NCBI GenBank assembly: GCA_949752795.1
Contig: OX457061.1
Location: 121,292,152 to 121,356,151 of the forward strand
From: Hyperoodon ampullatus
Taxonomy: Eukaryota; Chordata; Mammalia; Artiodactyla; Ziphiidae
Direction of reading: 5' to 3'
Length of the DNA: 64,000 nt
This document shows positions 22,175 to 32,818 of this stretch, piece by piece. The notes under the pieces are model-generated. The model saw nothing but the letters and a program-made list of their open reading frames with translations, was not told the origin of the DNA and did not search any database. The position numbers and the translations under genes are program-made. Every line of letters starts with the position of its first letter. Within the stretch, counting starts at the first letter, position 1.

Positions 22175-24929
22175 TCTAAGGAAATTGTTTCAGACTTGTT
22201 CCTAAGATATATTCCTCTAGGAAGTAACTATAGTTGTTTCTGCCAGTTTTCTAAGGATATTACAATGACAGCACCAATTAAATACACATTTGTAACTTGC
22301 ATTTATGTGGCCACATGTGGTGTTAATTCTGGCTCAAAACTGTGTGTGAGCTAGTTTTGGGCAAATAACTCTTCAATGAGATTTTTTTCCTCCATTCCAA
22401 GCTAAAGCTGGGACAGACAAGTTTCTTTCTCAGAATCCTTTGGGATGTGGATAGTTTTTCTCAATTGCTTCTTGTGGTTATCAATTCCAGGGATTTCTGG
22501 TTAAAAAAAACAAGTCTTTTAGGTCTTTGAGTTCTAGTTCTTGTCTCAATTCAGTGGGCAACTGGTAAACACTGAAACTCCAGTCCAAGAGGGATCAGCT
22601 TGTTACTACTGGAATCTTTTCAGTTTTAGTTCTCATTTGCATTTTTAGCTTCCTGACTTTTCATCAGTTTGGGCCTCTGATTTCTATGCAACCTCAGCTT
22701 ACCACTTAGGTTTTTTAAACAAGTATTTTCTTCATACTTTAGGTATTTGGGGGATGAGCTCTTTTTTCTTAGTACTTTAGGTATTTGGGGAATGGGCTTT
22801 TTTTTTTTTTTTAAGTTTGTCAAAAATACTAAAAATAAATCATTAAGAAAATCTTAAAGAAATTTTGGAGAAAGTTGGGAGTGATAGTTTTCCTGTAAAA
22901 TACATATAAATTTGTTCATTTTCAGAAATTAGAAATTAATAGTCAAAATCATAGAATATTTATTAGTTATATCAATTCATGGATTATAATTGTTTCTATA
23001 GAGGTAAATTATTAATTTTTATAGCATATCATTACATATTCTGATGATTGTATATGTACCCTAATCATCTTCTTACTTTGTTTCTGACAAAAGCTGTGTA
23101 GATGGATATATGCCTTATTATGTATTATCCAACAATAATAGAATTGCAATATTTAGACTTCAAATCACAAGTAATTAAAGTTTAGTAGTAGTACATGTCC
23201 TGTGGCTGACCTATGAATGAAGATAATAATATTATTTTAGTGATAATCAATATGAATATATAAAGTATGATAAGGCTAAGGGATTGCTGAAATTTTCAGT
23301 TTTTTTCTAACCTGGATATTTAACAATATATATGAATATTCTTCATTTTCTAATTAAATCAGAGTTTTAGAGAAAATATTCTATTGGATTTGTTTGGAAG
23401 TAGTGTTGTTACTCATTTTGAAAATAACGTATTGCAATATACTCCAATCTGTAGTTGACTGCCATAATCAATTTAGCATATCATGACACATATATGATAC
23501 TGAGAATGAGTATCATACTCATAATTCATCTCAGGTGAAAAATGAAAAGAACATCAGTTAAGGTTGTGGTGTTTGGGGTTTTGTTTGTTTTAAAGCTTTT
23601 TATATTTCTTATATTTATATAAGAGGCCTGTGATGAAAAAAACCTACGTGATGAGAAAACCTCCTGAGGAATGTAAATATGAAATGGAGGTTTTATTTTT
23701 TGGTGTATTAACAAGTGGGTGAAGGTATCTCCTGACATTACAGCCACATTTACATGTTGTCAACTAACCAGAAAACTTAGCAACAATTTTTAAATTTGTT
23801 CATTATTTGACCCAGTATTTACAGTCCTCCGTGATATGCCTCAAACTTATTTACCACTATTTTCCTTCAGTCATCCTTTTTTTCATACCAATAGGATAAA
23901 TTGTTCAGAAGTTAGATAAAATTTGAAGGTCATTTCTGCCTTAAAATAATAATAGTGTGATATTGGAAAAGCTTCTTAAAATCATGGGAACTCAGTTTCC
24001 TCATTATTCAAACATGGTCAGAAATATGTATACCTTAGAATCTTGAGAGCAGAAATTAAGATAAGATGTAAAATATCCAATACAGTAGTTAACTGCACAA
24101 ATATTGTTACTCAAATCCTATTCGCCCCACTTTTTTCTGCTTCTAAGCTTTTGAAGATTTTTTTTACCCTCCTACAAAGTTTTTCTGCTATAGTTCCCAC
24201 TCATTCAAATTCTAAAAATGAACCATGAACTGTTTTCAAAGCTTTGTTGAATATTCCCCACTCTATCAACATTTTCTAATCTACTCGTGCTTTCTATTTT
24301 GAAGTAATGCTTTTGAATTCCCATAGCATTTCTCTTTGCTTCTTTCAATACTTAACATTCTATGAGGTACTATGAATATTCACGTACACCTTACACACTA
24401 TGTGTATTATAGTTCCTCTAGGACAAGATTTGTTTCCCATTCACATGTATATCTCAGGAAGCTCCCAAGATGGTGCATATTATAAACCTTATCTTTGTTG
24501 GTGAAGAAACTGTTTAAGGAAATAATTTGGAAGTACTTTTACAAGTCGAGCCTACTTGAGACCAAATATTCAGAGAAAGAACAAAATACCCAGTGAATTA
24601 AGTGCTTCAGATATCCCACTATTTGAAGTCATTTAGGGAATTATGGCAAATTATCACTGCAATTTGGAGAAAAGATGACAGTATGAGAGTTAAAAAAGTA
24701 AATATCATAATAGAGTGTATTATATTAATCTTATTTATAAATAAGTCACTCTCAGAGTGAACTGAAGACCCACATATAAACTCAAAGGTTACTTTTAGAT
24801 GGCTAAGGAATATATCTGGCCTGGAAAGAACACTATAATCTAAACAATTTTATGAAGAAAGAATAGGTTAAAAGAAATTAGTAAGAATGGAATCTTGAAA
24901 AGAAAGAACTAAAGAGCAGAGAAAGTTTC
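22175..24929. other. Intergenic; no gene, traces of MIR and L2
   Basis: No exon recognised. About 23960-24010 ('ggaactcagtttcctcatta') looks like MIR and 24240-24480 weakly like an L2 3' end. Small imperfect tandem repeats are listed separately. Confidence 0.4.
22735..22810. repeat. Imperfect tandem duplication, 38-bp unit, two copies
   Basis: TACTTTAGGTATTTGGGG begins at 22735 and again at 22773. The units differ at a few positions and both end in a T-rich tract. Confidence 0.88.
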
Positions 24930-25540
24930 TGCATTTGTTCATTCATTCAACAAATATTTCTTGCTCATTTACCATCTGCCAGACATGTGCCAGGCATAAG
25001 GGTGCACATTTCCCCTGCCTTCCAGGAGTATTCAAACAGAAACAAACAAATTCTAGTTTGATTTCTGAAGGAAATAAATCCTAATATAAAGGTTTAGGGG
25101 AAATCTTGTTGAAAAAAGAAAGAGAGAGATTTATACTGTGAGTTAATGGCTGAAAGAGACTAGACATAAGAAGCACAGAGGAAGAAAGTTTGAAGTAGAG
25201 AAATCATGAGATAAGAAACAGCTCATGTGACTGGTGCATTATGGGGGAAAAGCACACTAGAAAAAAATGAGGCTGAGGAGATTGTCAGTGGAAAATCATT
25301 TAGAGCCAGCTGTGAAGAGGAATGTGGATTTCAATCTGTTGCAATGGAAAGGCATTGAACGGTCTTAGGAATAGAAGTGACATCATTTGGTATACTAAAA
25401 CTAACAAAGAACAAACAAAAACCCCTTAATATTCACAGTGGAGGGTTAATCAAGGGGAATAAGAGAGCAAGCAAGAAAAAAACTTAGGAGGCTGTTGCTG
25501 AGATCCATGTAAGAAATTTTGTAGCCTGGAAAAAAAAAAA
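24930..25540 (-). mobile_element. L2 LINE 3' end, antisense
   Basis: It starts with the reversed L2 terminus ('cattcattcaacaaatattt', 'atgtgccaggcataaggg') and continues into the reversed L2 3'UTR ('atggaaaggcattgaacggt', 'aggaggctgttgctgagat'). Diverged, no coding capacity. Confidence 0.7.
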
Positions 25541-26980
25541 AGAAAAATCACTGGATATTTCTGCTACTATTTCAAAAAAGGAGGGTCACCTGATCAGTTA
25601 ACATGTCATTATTATTGTAGTCTGTTCAGTATGTAGATCCCTATGCAAAAGACAAATTCACTAGGCACACATACTTGGTGATGATATCTATCACTGCCAT
25701 AGGATTAATTCTCCTCTGCCTAATTTGTATTAAACACGTGACTTTCTGATTGATTTTTAAATTAAAGCTTTGTTTCAATCTTCCCAGAGTGTTAATTCAA
25801 AGATGTGACTATTCTAATTATTCCAAAAGTGACATTGCTTTTTATAAGTTTTAAAACTGACATTTTGACTCATACACAAGCTTTTGATGAGATGGCTAGA
25901 ATGACCCAATGCTACTGAATCTGATCGACTCTCAGTAAATAGTTGTTAACCCAATACTACATTAACTTCAAAAAAGTCAGTAAAATTTTCACTAAATAAC
26001 AAATCATTTTAGCAATATGTACAAAATATTATATATGTTTAGCTCATTGGTGGTAACAATTGAGCATATGAAAAAAGCTTTATCTTTACATTGAAATTGA
26101 TTTACTTTTCTGTAGCTTAAGTAATATGCATATATCTTGAGACAATAGTGAAAATACAACATTAAAGACAGCTCTGTGGTAGTATACAAAATACTGGACG
26201 ATGCACCTGAAGCACCACATTCAGTTTTGATATCTTCAACTTGCTGAATACGAAGGTTAGTAACCATCACTTAACCACTTTGGGCTACAATTCCTTCCTT
26301 GTAAAAGGAAAATATTAAATATGAGGAAGATTAATATCTCATTTAGCTAAGAAGTGCCTTGTCTTGTCCAATGTGAAAAATAATCTATTAGTACAAGAAG
26401 GAAATAATAAAGGCCTGAAGAAGAAGAGCAGAGATTTGGCTATATCAGAATCCAGCTTAACTTTACATGAATGCTAGTCAGATGCTCATCAGCCATAAAA
26501 TGGTCTTTTTTTCCAAAAACACATTCATTCACCTACCCACAGTCAGGACAATTATTCTCCAAAGAGTAAAATTTACAAGAATGGCTACCACAATATGTAG
26601 TTGCATAAAATTTATTTTGACTTTATAGAAATTAAGAATAAACAACATAAAAATCCATAAAGAAGCACTGGGAAATTAATCATCAAATGTTAAAAGAAAC
26701 AAGACAGTACAACGCACTTTGGCTCATTTCTAATTATTTAATCAAAGTTAATCTAGTACCCCACACACTGTAACAAATTCATTCGTTTACTAATTTAAAA
26801 ATAATCATATTTCTAGTATGATCATTGACACATTCAACAAACATTGAGTGTCAACTATATGCTAGGTGCTATGCTAAATAACAGCCATTATTTCACTCTG
26901 GTGGAAAAGGCAAATAAATGAGGGGAATGATAGCTTGCCATAAGTAATTTGAAGGAAATAATCATGATGCTGTGAAAAAC
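25541..26980. other. Intergenic; no gene seen
   Basis: AT-rich. About 26265-26390 is weakly MIR-like and 26825-26890 weakly like an L2 terminus. The small ORF at 26004-26270 has no domain. Confidence 0.4.
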
Positions 26981-26994
26981 AAGTAATATGGGGA

Positions 26995-27132
26995 GAATTC
27001 TCTGGCGGTCCAGTGGTTAGGACGCCGTGCTTCCACTGCAGGGGCACGGGTTCGTTCTGCGGTTTGGGAACTATTAAAATTCCTCATGCCTCAGGGTGCA
27101 GCCAAAAAAAAAAAAAAAAAAAAGAAATAGAA
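26995..27132 (+). mobile_element. Short CHR-type SINE
   Basis: Sense copy with head 'attctctggcggtccagtgg', B box 'cgggttcgttctg' and a long A-tail. The perfect duplication AAGTAATATGGGGA (26981-26994, 27133-27146) flanks it. Confidence 0.93.
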
Positions 27133-27146
27133 AAGTAATATGGGGA

Positions 27147-28892
27147 TTCCAGCCATCCTCCTATATGACATTATATTCAATAAACTGATTGACTATATAA
27201 ATTTGATAAAGTCTAACGTTCCTATGTTTTCATGTTAATGATGAGATGAAACAGCTAAAATTATCCTGCCTTTTAAGCTATCATGTAACATAATTATCCA
27301 GATTAATGTAAACACAGAGCTTTAAATATTATCCACTGATTTGCTCACTTAAACAAACATTCATTGGCTGTCTCCTTTGGGCCAGAGTATAAATCTCAGA
27401 GGTCATTTCATTCAGTTCCCTCAATAAATATATTTTTTAAAGATATATTAAGTAAAGGTATTTTAAAAAATGTATTACTTTTCCAAAGATAGTTAGTGAT
27501 GAAGCAAAGCAAGGAACCCAGGTCTTCTTGAAATATAGTAAGTTTTGTTTTTTGATTGTGTGTGGTTTTTAAAACAATTACTGCTATTCAAAGAATGACC
27601 AACTAAAAAGCATTTGCACTTAGAAAGCTTTCAAAAGATTCACCGAAAAACAGCGTTAATTAAAATTATATGAAACTTCTCAAGACAGAAACATTCATGG
27701 GCAGAATCAATGATATTCCTTAAGAGGCTTCTGGAAGTTTGTGATTTAAGTCGGAAAACCAAATGTGAAAAGAGACAGGTTTAATAATAATGTATGGAAA
27801 TAAATCCAAAATTTCTTTATTTACACGGAATATAAATAATCTTGTCTACTAAAGAGTAAAGAGAAAGATTTTTTTTTCACTGTGCCCTCATTTGGAGGGT
27901 AAAAATTAGTGACATACTTTTCCAGTTAAACAGAGAATTATGGGATAATTGATATGTCAGTTGCTCTTGGATTTAATTAAGAAGAAAACGTTTGTGAGAA
28001 AGGAAAGACATTCTTGGCATGTAGTTTGGTCATTGAGAAAGGTAAGAGATTAAAGTAGGGCTTTCAGAATAAATACCTGAGGGAGTTTTGGGGAAAAGCT
28101 AAGATTCAAGGAGTGAATATTTTGATCCTAGTTGATAGTAAATAAAAGCCACTTAAAGATCTAATAGCCTAAGATTTAATGATTTAAAATTCCATTATTT
28201 TGAGGTACATGAAGAAGCATAGAAACGTGTGCACGATCTCTCTCTCATACACACGCACACTCACTTTCCCTTTCCAGTCTTCCAATCCCAGTCCCTACAT
28301 AAATGGTTAGGGAGGGGTGGACGAGGGAGAGAGTTGGATGGCAGAAGAAAAGATGAACCATATGACCTCGTTGTCGTTCTCCCTGGAGCTTAATGTTAAG
28401 ATATGGAAAACGCCGAAGAAAAAAACGGGTGTGTAGCGTTGTCCCCTCAGAAGCCATCTCTTTAGATTCCCCACCTTCATCTTTTTAGAACCCGTATTGT
28501 CACTGAAGGAAACTCCATTGACTCTAGTCAATAACGCTTCCCGGCCAGAAGCCGGCCAGCGTTGTGAGACGATTCTAGAAGCAGCTGATTCTCCTGTTCC
28601 TCTGGTTTTCAGCACCACAATCTCTGCTCTTCCCTAGACCTCTCCAAGGGTCTGAGTTAACTGTTGACTCTTGCATTTTGATGTAAGGTCAAAGAGACAG
28701 GGTCACATCCGAAAAGACCTTTTATTACTAAATTGCACCTTCTCCCGGAAGGGAACAATGGAGGGTCCCTCTAGCGCGATTCTGCTACCTAATCCAAAAA
28801 TGCTGCTGACTCCCCCAGTTCTTAACGCAGAGGCTTCCCCTCCCCCAATTACTTCCAGTTGCGGTTTAGGCTCTGCACCAGTTACTCAACGC
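27147..28892. other. Proximal upstream flank of GLRA3
   Basis: No coding exon. From about 28250 the sequence becomes less AT-rich and contains more CpG ('gaagccggccagcgttgtgagacg', read in two pieces at 28550-28570), as expected approaching a CpG-type promoter. Upstream control elements could lie here but none can be named from sequence alone. Confidence 0.45.
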
Positions 28893-28914
28893 TTTTTTTT
28901 TTTTTTTTTTTTTT
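28893..28914. repeat. 22-nt poly(T) tract at promoter edge
   Basis: An uninterrupted T22 run sits about 70 bp before the CCAAT box of the GLRA3 promoter. No SINE or L1 body adjoins it, so it is not a retroelement tail. Confidence 0.95.
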
Positions 28915-28929
28915 AAAGCCTGGCGAGCT

Positions 28930-29100
28930 AAGCACCGCCTACCGTCGTGAGTGGCCTGTCACTCTGCCCCGCTGTGCGGTTGTGATTGGCTGGCAAGACC
29001 GTGTCGTCTGGCCCCGCCCCCGCTTCCCTCTGCCACGCTAGTGGCCCGGGGTTTACCCAAAGGTGGACAGTGGGATTCGGGCGGGCGGCGCTTGGAGCAG
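28930..29100 (+). promoter_or_regulatory. GLRA3: GLRA3 CpG-rich core promoter region
   Basis: A GC- and CpG-rich block stands out from the AT-rich surroundings about 430-600 bp before the GLRA3 start codon. It holds an inverted CCAAT box (ATTGG, 28985-28989; NF-Y type), overlapping GC boxes (GCCCCGCCCCC, 29011-29021; Sp1 type) and another GC box (GGGCGGG, 29079-29085). There is no TATA box in this block. The pairing of CCAAT and GC boxes is typical of TATA-less mammalian promoters, so transcription probably starts within or shortly after it, at dispersed sites. The start site is inferred; no transcript data are available. Confidence 0.75.
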
Positions 29101-29265
29101 GTGCAGACGCATCCTTGCTCCCGCTGTTGCTCTTCTTTATCCAGTCGTGGGTCTGAGTCAGGAAAGGACTAGCATTCTTCTTTTGCCGCTAGAGCTCCCG
29201 TGAACTGCTGCCCAGAACCTAGGCACCTCAGACTTCTCATCTCATCCGTTATTCCGCTGTCACTG

Positions 29266-29272
29266 TATAAAT
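29266..29272 (+). promoter_or_regulatory. GLRA3: TATA-like element in the GLRA3 leader
   Basis: TATAAAT lies 255 bp before the GLRA3 start codon. If used, it would place a start site near 29295-29305, downstream of the first uORF. It may also be chance in the 5'UTR. Confidence 0.35.
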
Positions 29273-29281
29273 CACCTGCAC

Positions 29282-29353
29282 ATGTGTAATCCTGTGAATC
29301 TCCCTTCAGCTTCTGCTCAGAGAAGGGGTCGAAAGGGAATTTCAAGTGTTTGA
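29282..29353 (+). promoter_or_regulatory. uORF 1 in the GLRA3 5' leader, 23 codons
   Basis: ATG at 29282-29284 opens a 23-codon frame closed by TGA at 29351-29353, upstream of the main start. The start context is weak (C at -3, T at +4). It is relevant only if transcription starts upstream of 29282. Confidence 0.5.
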
Positions 29354-29476
29354 AAGAGAGGGTCTCCGTGGATCGCGGGGAGCTGTCTCAGGTGCTGAAG
29401 CTTTCCAGGCGTTGCTGTCCACCACCACCGCACGCAGTTAGACTGCACACTCTCATTCCTGGCTTTCTCCTTCCCC

Positions 29477-29509
29477 ATGCCTTGGCTAAGACTCATTTCA
29501 GAGTCGTGA
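29477..29509 (+). promoter_or_regulatory. uORF 2 in the GLRA3 5' leader, 10 codons
   Basis: ATG at 29477-29479 opens a 10-codon frame (MPWLRLISES) with TGA at 29507-29509, 17 nt before the GLRA3 start codon. The context is weak (C at -3, C at +4). It is almost certainly inside the mRNA, so ribosomes must leak past it or reinitiate. Confidence 0.6.
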
Positions 29510-29526
29510 ATCCTTCCCTCCGTATC

Positions 29527-29597
29527 ATGGCCTACGTGAGACACTTTCGGACATTGGTTTCGGGATTTTACTTCTGGGAAGCAGCACTGCTACTCAG
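29527..29597 (+). CDS. GLRA3: GLRA3 exon 1, coding part (glycine receptor alpha-3)
   Basis: GLRA3 encodes the alpha-3 subunit of the strychnine-sensitive glycine receptor, a pentameric chloride channel of the Cys-loop family at inhibitory synapses. This exon gives residues 1-23 (MAYVRHFRTLVSGFYFWEAA followed by LLL) and the first two bases of codon 24. The peptide matches the GLRA3 N-terminus, as I know it from human, except for Tyr in place of His at position 3. It is most of the signal peptide, with the hydrophobic core at about residues 10-27. I chose ATG 29527 because it matches the family start and has a strong context (A at -3, G at +4). The exon ends at a consensus donor, CAG|GTGAGT, in phase 2. 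The frame stays open upstream to a TTG at 29350, but nothing suggests translation there. Confidence 0.96.
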
Positions 29598-31644
29598 GTG
29601 AGTCCACTTGTATTTAACAGTTGGAGAGAACTCATTCAAGCCTTGCAACTACTTGTCATGGATGAAACCAAGAATGCAACTTGAAGTTGACTTGTTGAAA
29701 GTGTCCCTTAAATCGTATTGTTTTCTATCTAAAGGTATCTAGCAGTCTATCTCTTGAGACCTCTACAACATGTAACTTTGCTCTGTTTTCACTAATTAAT
29801 GTATTTTAGTAACTGGCATCTTATATTATTTGCAGCTGAGGTTACCCTAGCAAAAAAATATTTCCAAAGCCTAGGTCTTCTCAAATTCCTTTAAGTGTTT
29901 CTTTTTTCTAAGTGAATTATAAATTCTGGGTGTTACTCTCTTTTTTGAAAGTTACAAAACATTTAGTAATTAGAAATGGAACATTACTTACTTTTTAAAA
30001 GACAAAAAAAATCTAGAACATAAACATTTAGTGATCAGAGATATTCTGAACATTGTTGATATATCTAGAGGTTAAGTTCAAATGAATAGAATAATAAAGG
30101 CCTTGTGAGTACTATTTTCTAAAGAGCCTGGTTCATGGAGGCAAAATAATGAATAAATCACCAGATATGTTCTATGCCAAGAATAATTATTTTGGAGAAA
30201 GTAATAAGAAACCTATTGAATGGTAAAATTGTTCTATGATGTGTCATTTTCTTATCATATCCAGTCATATTTGGTAGACTTTCTTTTTTTTTCTTTTTAG
30301 TTAAAAAAGAAGAGAGACTAAACACAGATCAAGTAATTTAACCCCCATTCTTCATCAAACAATATATAAGAAAGATACTGCTCATATGGATTTTTGAACC
30401 AACAATATAAATTTTACTTTACTATTATAATTACCTTAAAATTTCAATTTTATGGCTCACAAGACTTTCAAGAAGATTGAAATCAAATAATGAGAGTAAC
30501 TAAGTTATTCGTATAATGATTTCCATTTGAAGTATGTAAATATTCTTTTCTGGGTTGCTATGTCAAGTTTTCATCGTTAGGCACGTTAGAAAAACATAAC
30601 GTATCCCATAATAACTACCTTTAGTAACAGGAACTAGTTGTGAAGGTTATTATATTTCTGAAATTATCGATTTTTTCTGAAGTAAGGTGTTGAAACCATT
30701 GTAAATCAGGATATTTTCAGTGAAAAATATTTTAATGACAGTAAATTTTTGTAACTTTACAATTGTTACAAATTTCATACATAGTGATGAAAGCAAAGAA
30801 TGTAGAGCTTTTACATTGATGTAAATTGTATGGAAAGGAGTACAAAATTCATGTCATAAGATAAATTGATTATTTTGCCATAATTATTTCTTAATATCTT
30901 AGATAATACACATATTTATTTTTTTCAAAGAAATCAGAAGAGCTTGGTTGATAGATACTTAGGTTTAGGAAGTTTAATGTTAATAACTAAAATATTTTGA
31001 TCGAAGAGGTCAAATTTGTGTAATGGCAAATCACCATGATATTTGTTATAATATATTCTTAGAATTTATCTTCATTAATATTAAATAATTTAGTTTAAAA
31101 TGCTTTTTATGAATAGTCTAAAAATGTAATCACTTGAAAAAGACATACCCAATATAGAAGTTTTGGTGATACATATATTCTTCATCAAGTTTTTCTTTTT
31201 TCGTTCACAAATCGAAAAAAAAGTTTTCTTTATCTTAGACTGGTCTTAGATGAGAGTAGCTCATCACTCTATGAAGAACTTTAATCATACATAAAAAAAT
31301 TAAATATTTTTATTTTTTAGTGATGGTCCTTGAAGGAAAATTTTCTATAGAAATTCCCTTTAGAAAGTGAAGGTCCCTCTACTGGAAGTATCTTGCAAAA
31401 TACAGTTTCTTTATGGAGACCATTTTTTGTTCGCTAAGCCTATTCGTGAGGTATTGAGCAAAAAAGGAAACATGTAAAGGAAAAACTAAAGTCAAAAAAG
31501 TATTTTGTTTAAATTCATAAATATATCTTTTTAATTTAAAAATATTATTTCCAGGGAAATTTGGAAGTAAGAACAACAACCAGAAACCATATATGAAGTT
31601 TTAATTAAATAACATCCTAGTAGAAGTGTTTTTTCATAGGTTTA
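29598..31644. other. Start of intron 1; no features seen
   Basis: AT-rich intronic sequence, with no dated insertion or array. First-intron enhancers are common, but nothing specific can be pointed to. Confidence 0.45.
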
Positions 31645-32260
31645 AGGTTTTAAATTTTTTTATTGAGATATAAATGCACACAGAAAAATGTGCAAACAAC
31701 AAAGTTCCAAATAAAGTGGCACAAAGGTAACACCATGTCAAGAGACCACGGATCAAGAAGTAGAATTGTCAGCATCACACGAGCATTCACCATGCCCCCT
31801 CTTACCACCATATCTTTTCCCAAGCACTGCTTTGCCCCAAAATCATCTCTATCCTGACTTATGCAACAATAAAAGTGTTTCCTGCTTTTGAACTTTATAT
31901 ACTTATTTGAGTCTGCTTTATTTTTATGAAACATATGTGATTTATCTGTGTTATAACATGTATCAATAGCTTGTTTATTTTCATTTCTGTATGGTATTCC
32001 ATTATATGAAGACATCACAATCTACCCATTGTCCTACTGAGGAATATTTGGGTAAATTTTTAGGTTTTGGCTAGTGCTGCTATGAACCTCCTTGATCATG
32101 CCTTTTTTTGGTGAATACATGTGAATACATGCATTTTGGGGACTATATGAGTTGGGTCCAAGAGTTTCACTAGGCAGAGGAATTGCTAGAATGGATATGA
32201 GTATGGTTAGCTTTAGTAGATACTGCAAGTTTTCTAAGGTAGTTAGTTGTACCTAGTTAA
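31645..32260 (-). mobile_element. Old L1 3'UTR, antisense
   Basis: 'tttttattgagatataaatg', 'tatggtattccattatatga' and 'ggtttgtagtgctgctatga'-like order (here 'ttggctagtgctgctatgaa') match the reversed 3' region of old L1M elements. The 122-codon ORF on its sense strand (31650-32018) is a relic without domain. Confidence 0.7.
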
Positions 32261-32428
32261 ACTCCTATCTGTAATATATGAGAGTTCCTATTGCTATTAT
32301 TAGTACAAAATTTGATCAGTGCAATATTACTATAAAAATTTATAGCGCTTTCATTGACTATTATTGCAAGCCCACAGATGATATTTTAGTTTCTATCATG
32401 GCATAATTTCTACATTTTAGTAAATGAG

Positions 32429-32808
32429 TTTTTTTTTAATTAGGAAGTTTCTCTCCCCACAGAGATTCTACAAGTCAGTACCACTTTATTTTTTTTAATT
32501 AATTAATTTATTTATTTATTTTTGGCTGTGTTGGGTCTTCGTTGCTGCACGTGGGCTTTCTCTAGTTGTGGCGAGCAGGGGCTACCCTTCATTGCAGTAT
32601 GCGAGCTTCTCATTGCGGTGGCTTCTATTGTTGCAGAGCTCGGGCTCTAGGCGCCTGGGCTTCAGTAGTTGTGGCACACAGGCTTAGTACTTGTGGCACA
32701 CGGGCTTAGTTGCTCCACAGCATGTGGGATCTTCCTGGACCAGGGCTCGAACCTGTGTCCCCTACATTAGCAGGCAGATTCTTAACCACTGCGCCACGAG
32801 GGAAACCC
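32429..32808 (-). mobile_element. CHR-2-like long SINE with a probable 3' transduction
   Basis: The SINE body is 32489-32808 (antisense, ending 'gccacgagggaaaccc', with the 'ggctgtgttgggtcttcg' segment). Left of its T-run lies about 51 bp of unrelated sequence (32438-32488) and then a second T-run (32429-32437). Matching duplications, AGTAAATGAGTTTT (from 32419) and AGTAAATGAATTTT (from 32810), lie outside both. The simplest reading is that SINE transcription ran past its own A-tail and copied downstream sequence. Confidence 0.7.
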
Positions 32809-32818
32809 AAGTAAATGA

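Noticed and set aside
28671..29172. Overlapping ORFs in the GLRA3 promoter region
   Set aside because: GC-rich promoter and the T-run create open frames by chance; no domain seen.
29350..29526. Upstream in-frame extension of GLRA3 exon 1 starting at TTG
   Set aside because: There is no ATG in it, the family start is at 29527 and that start has a strong context.
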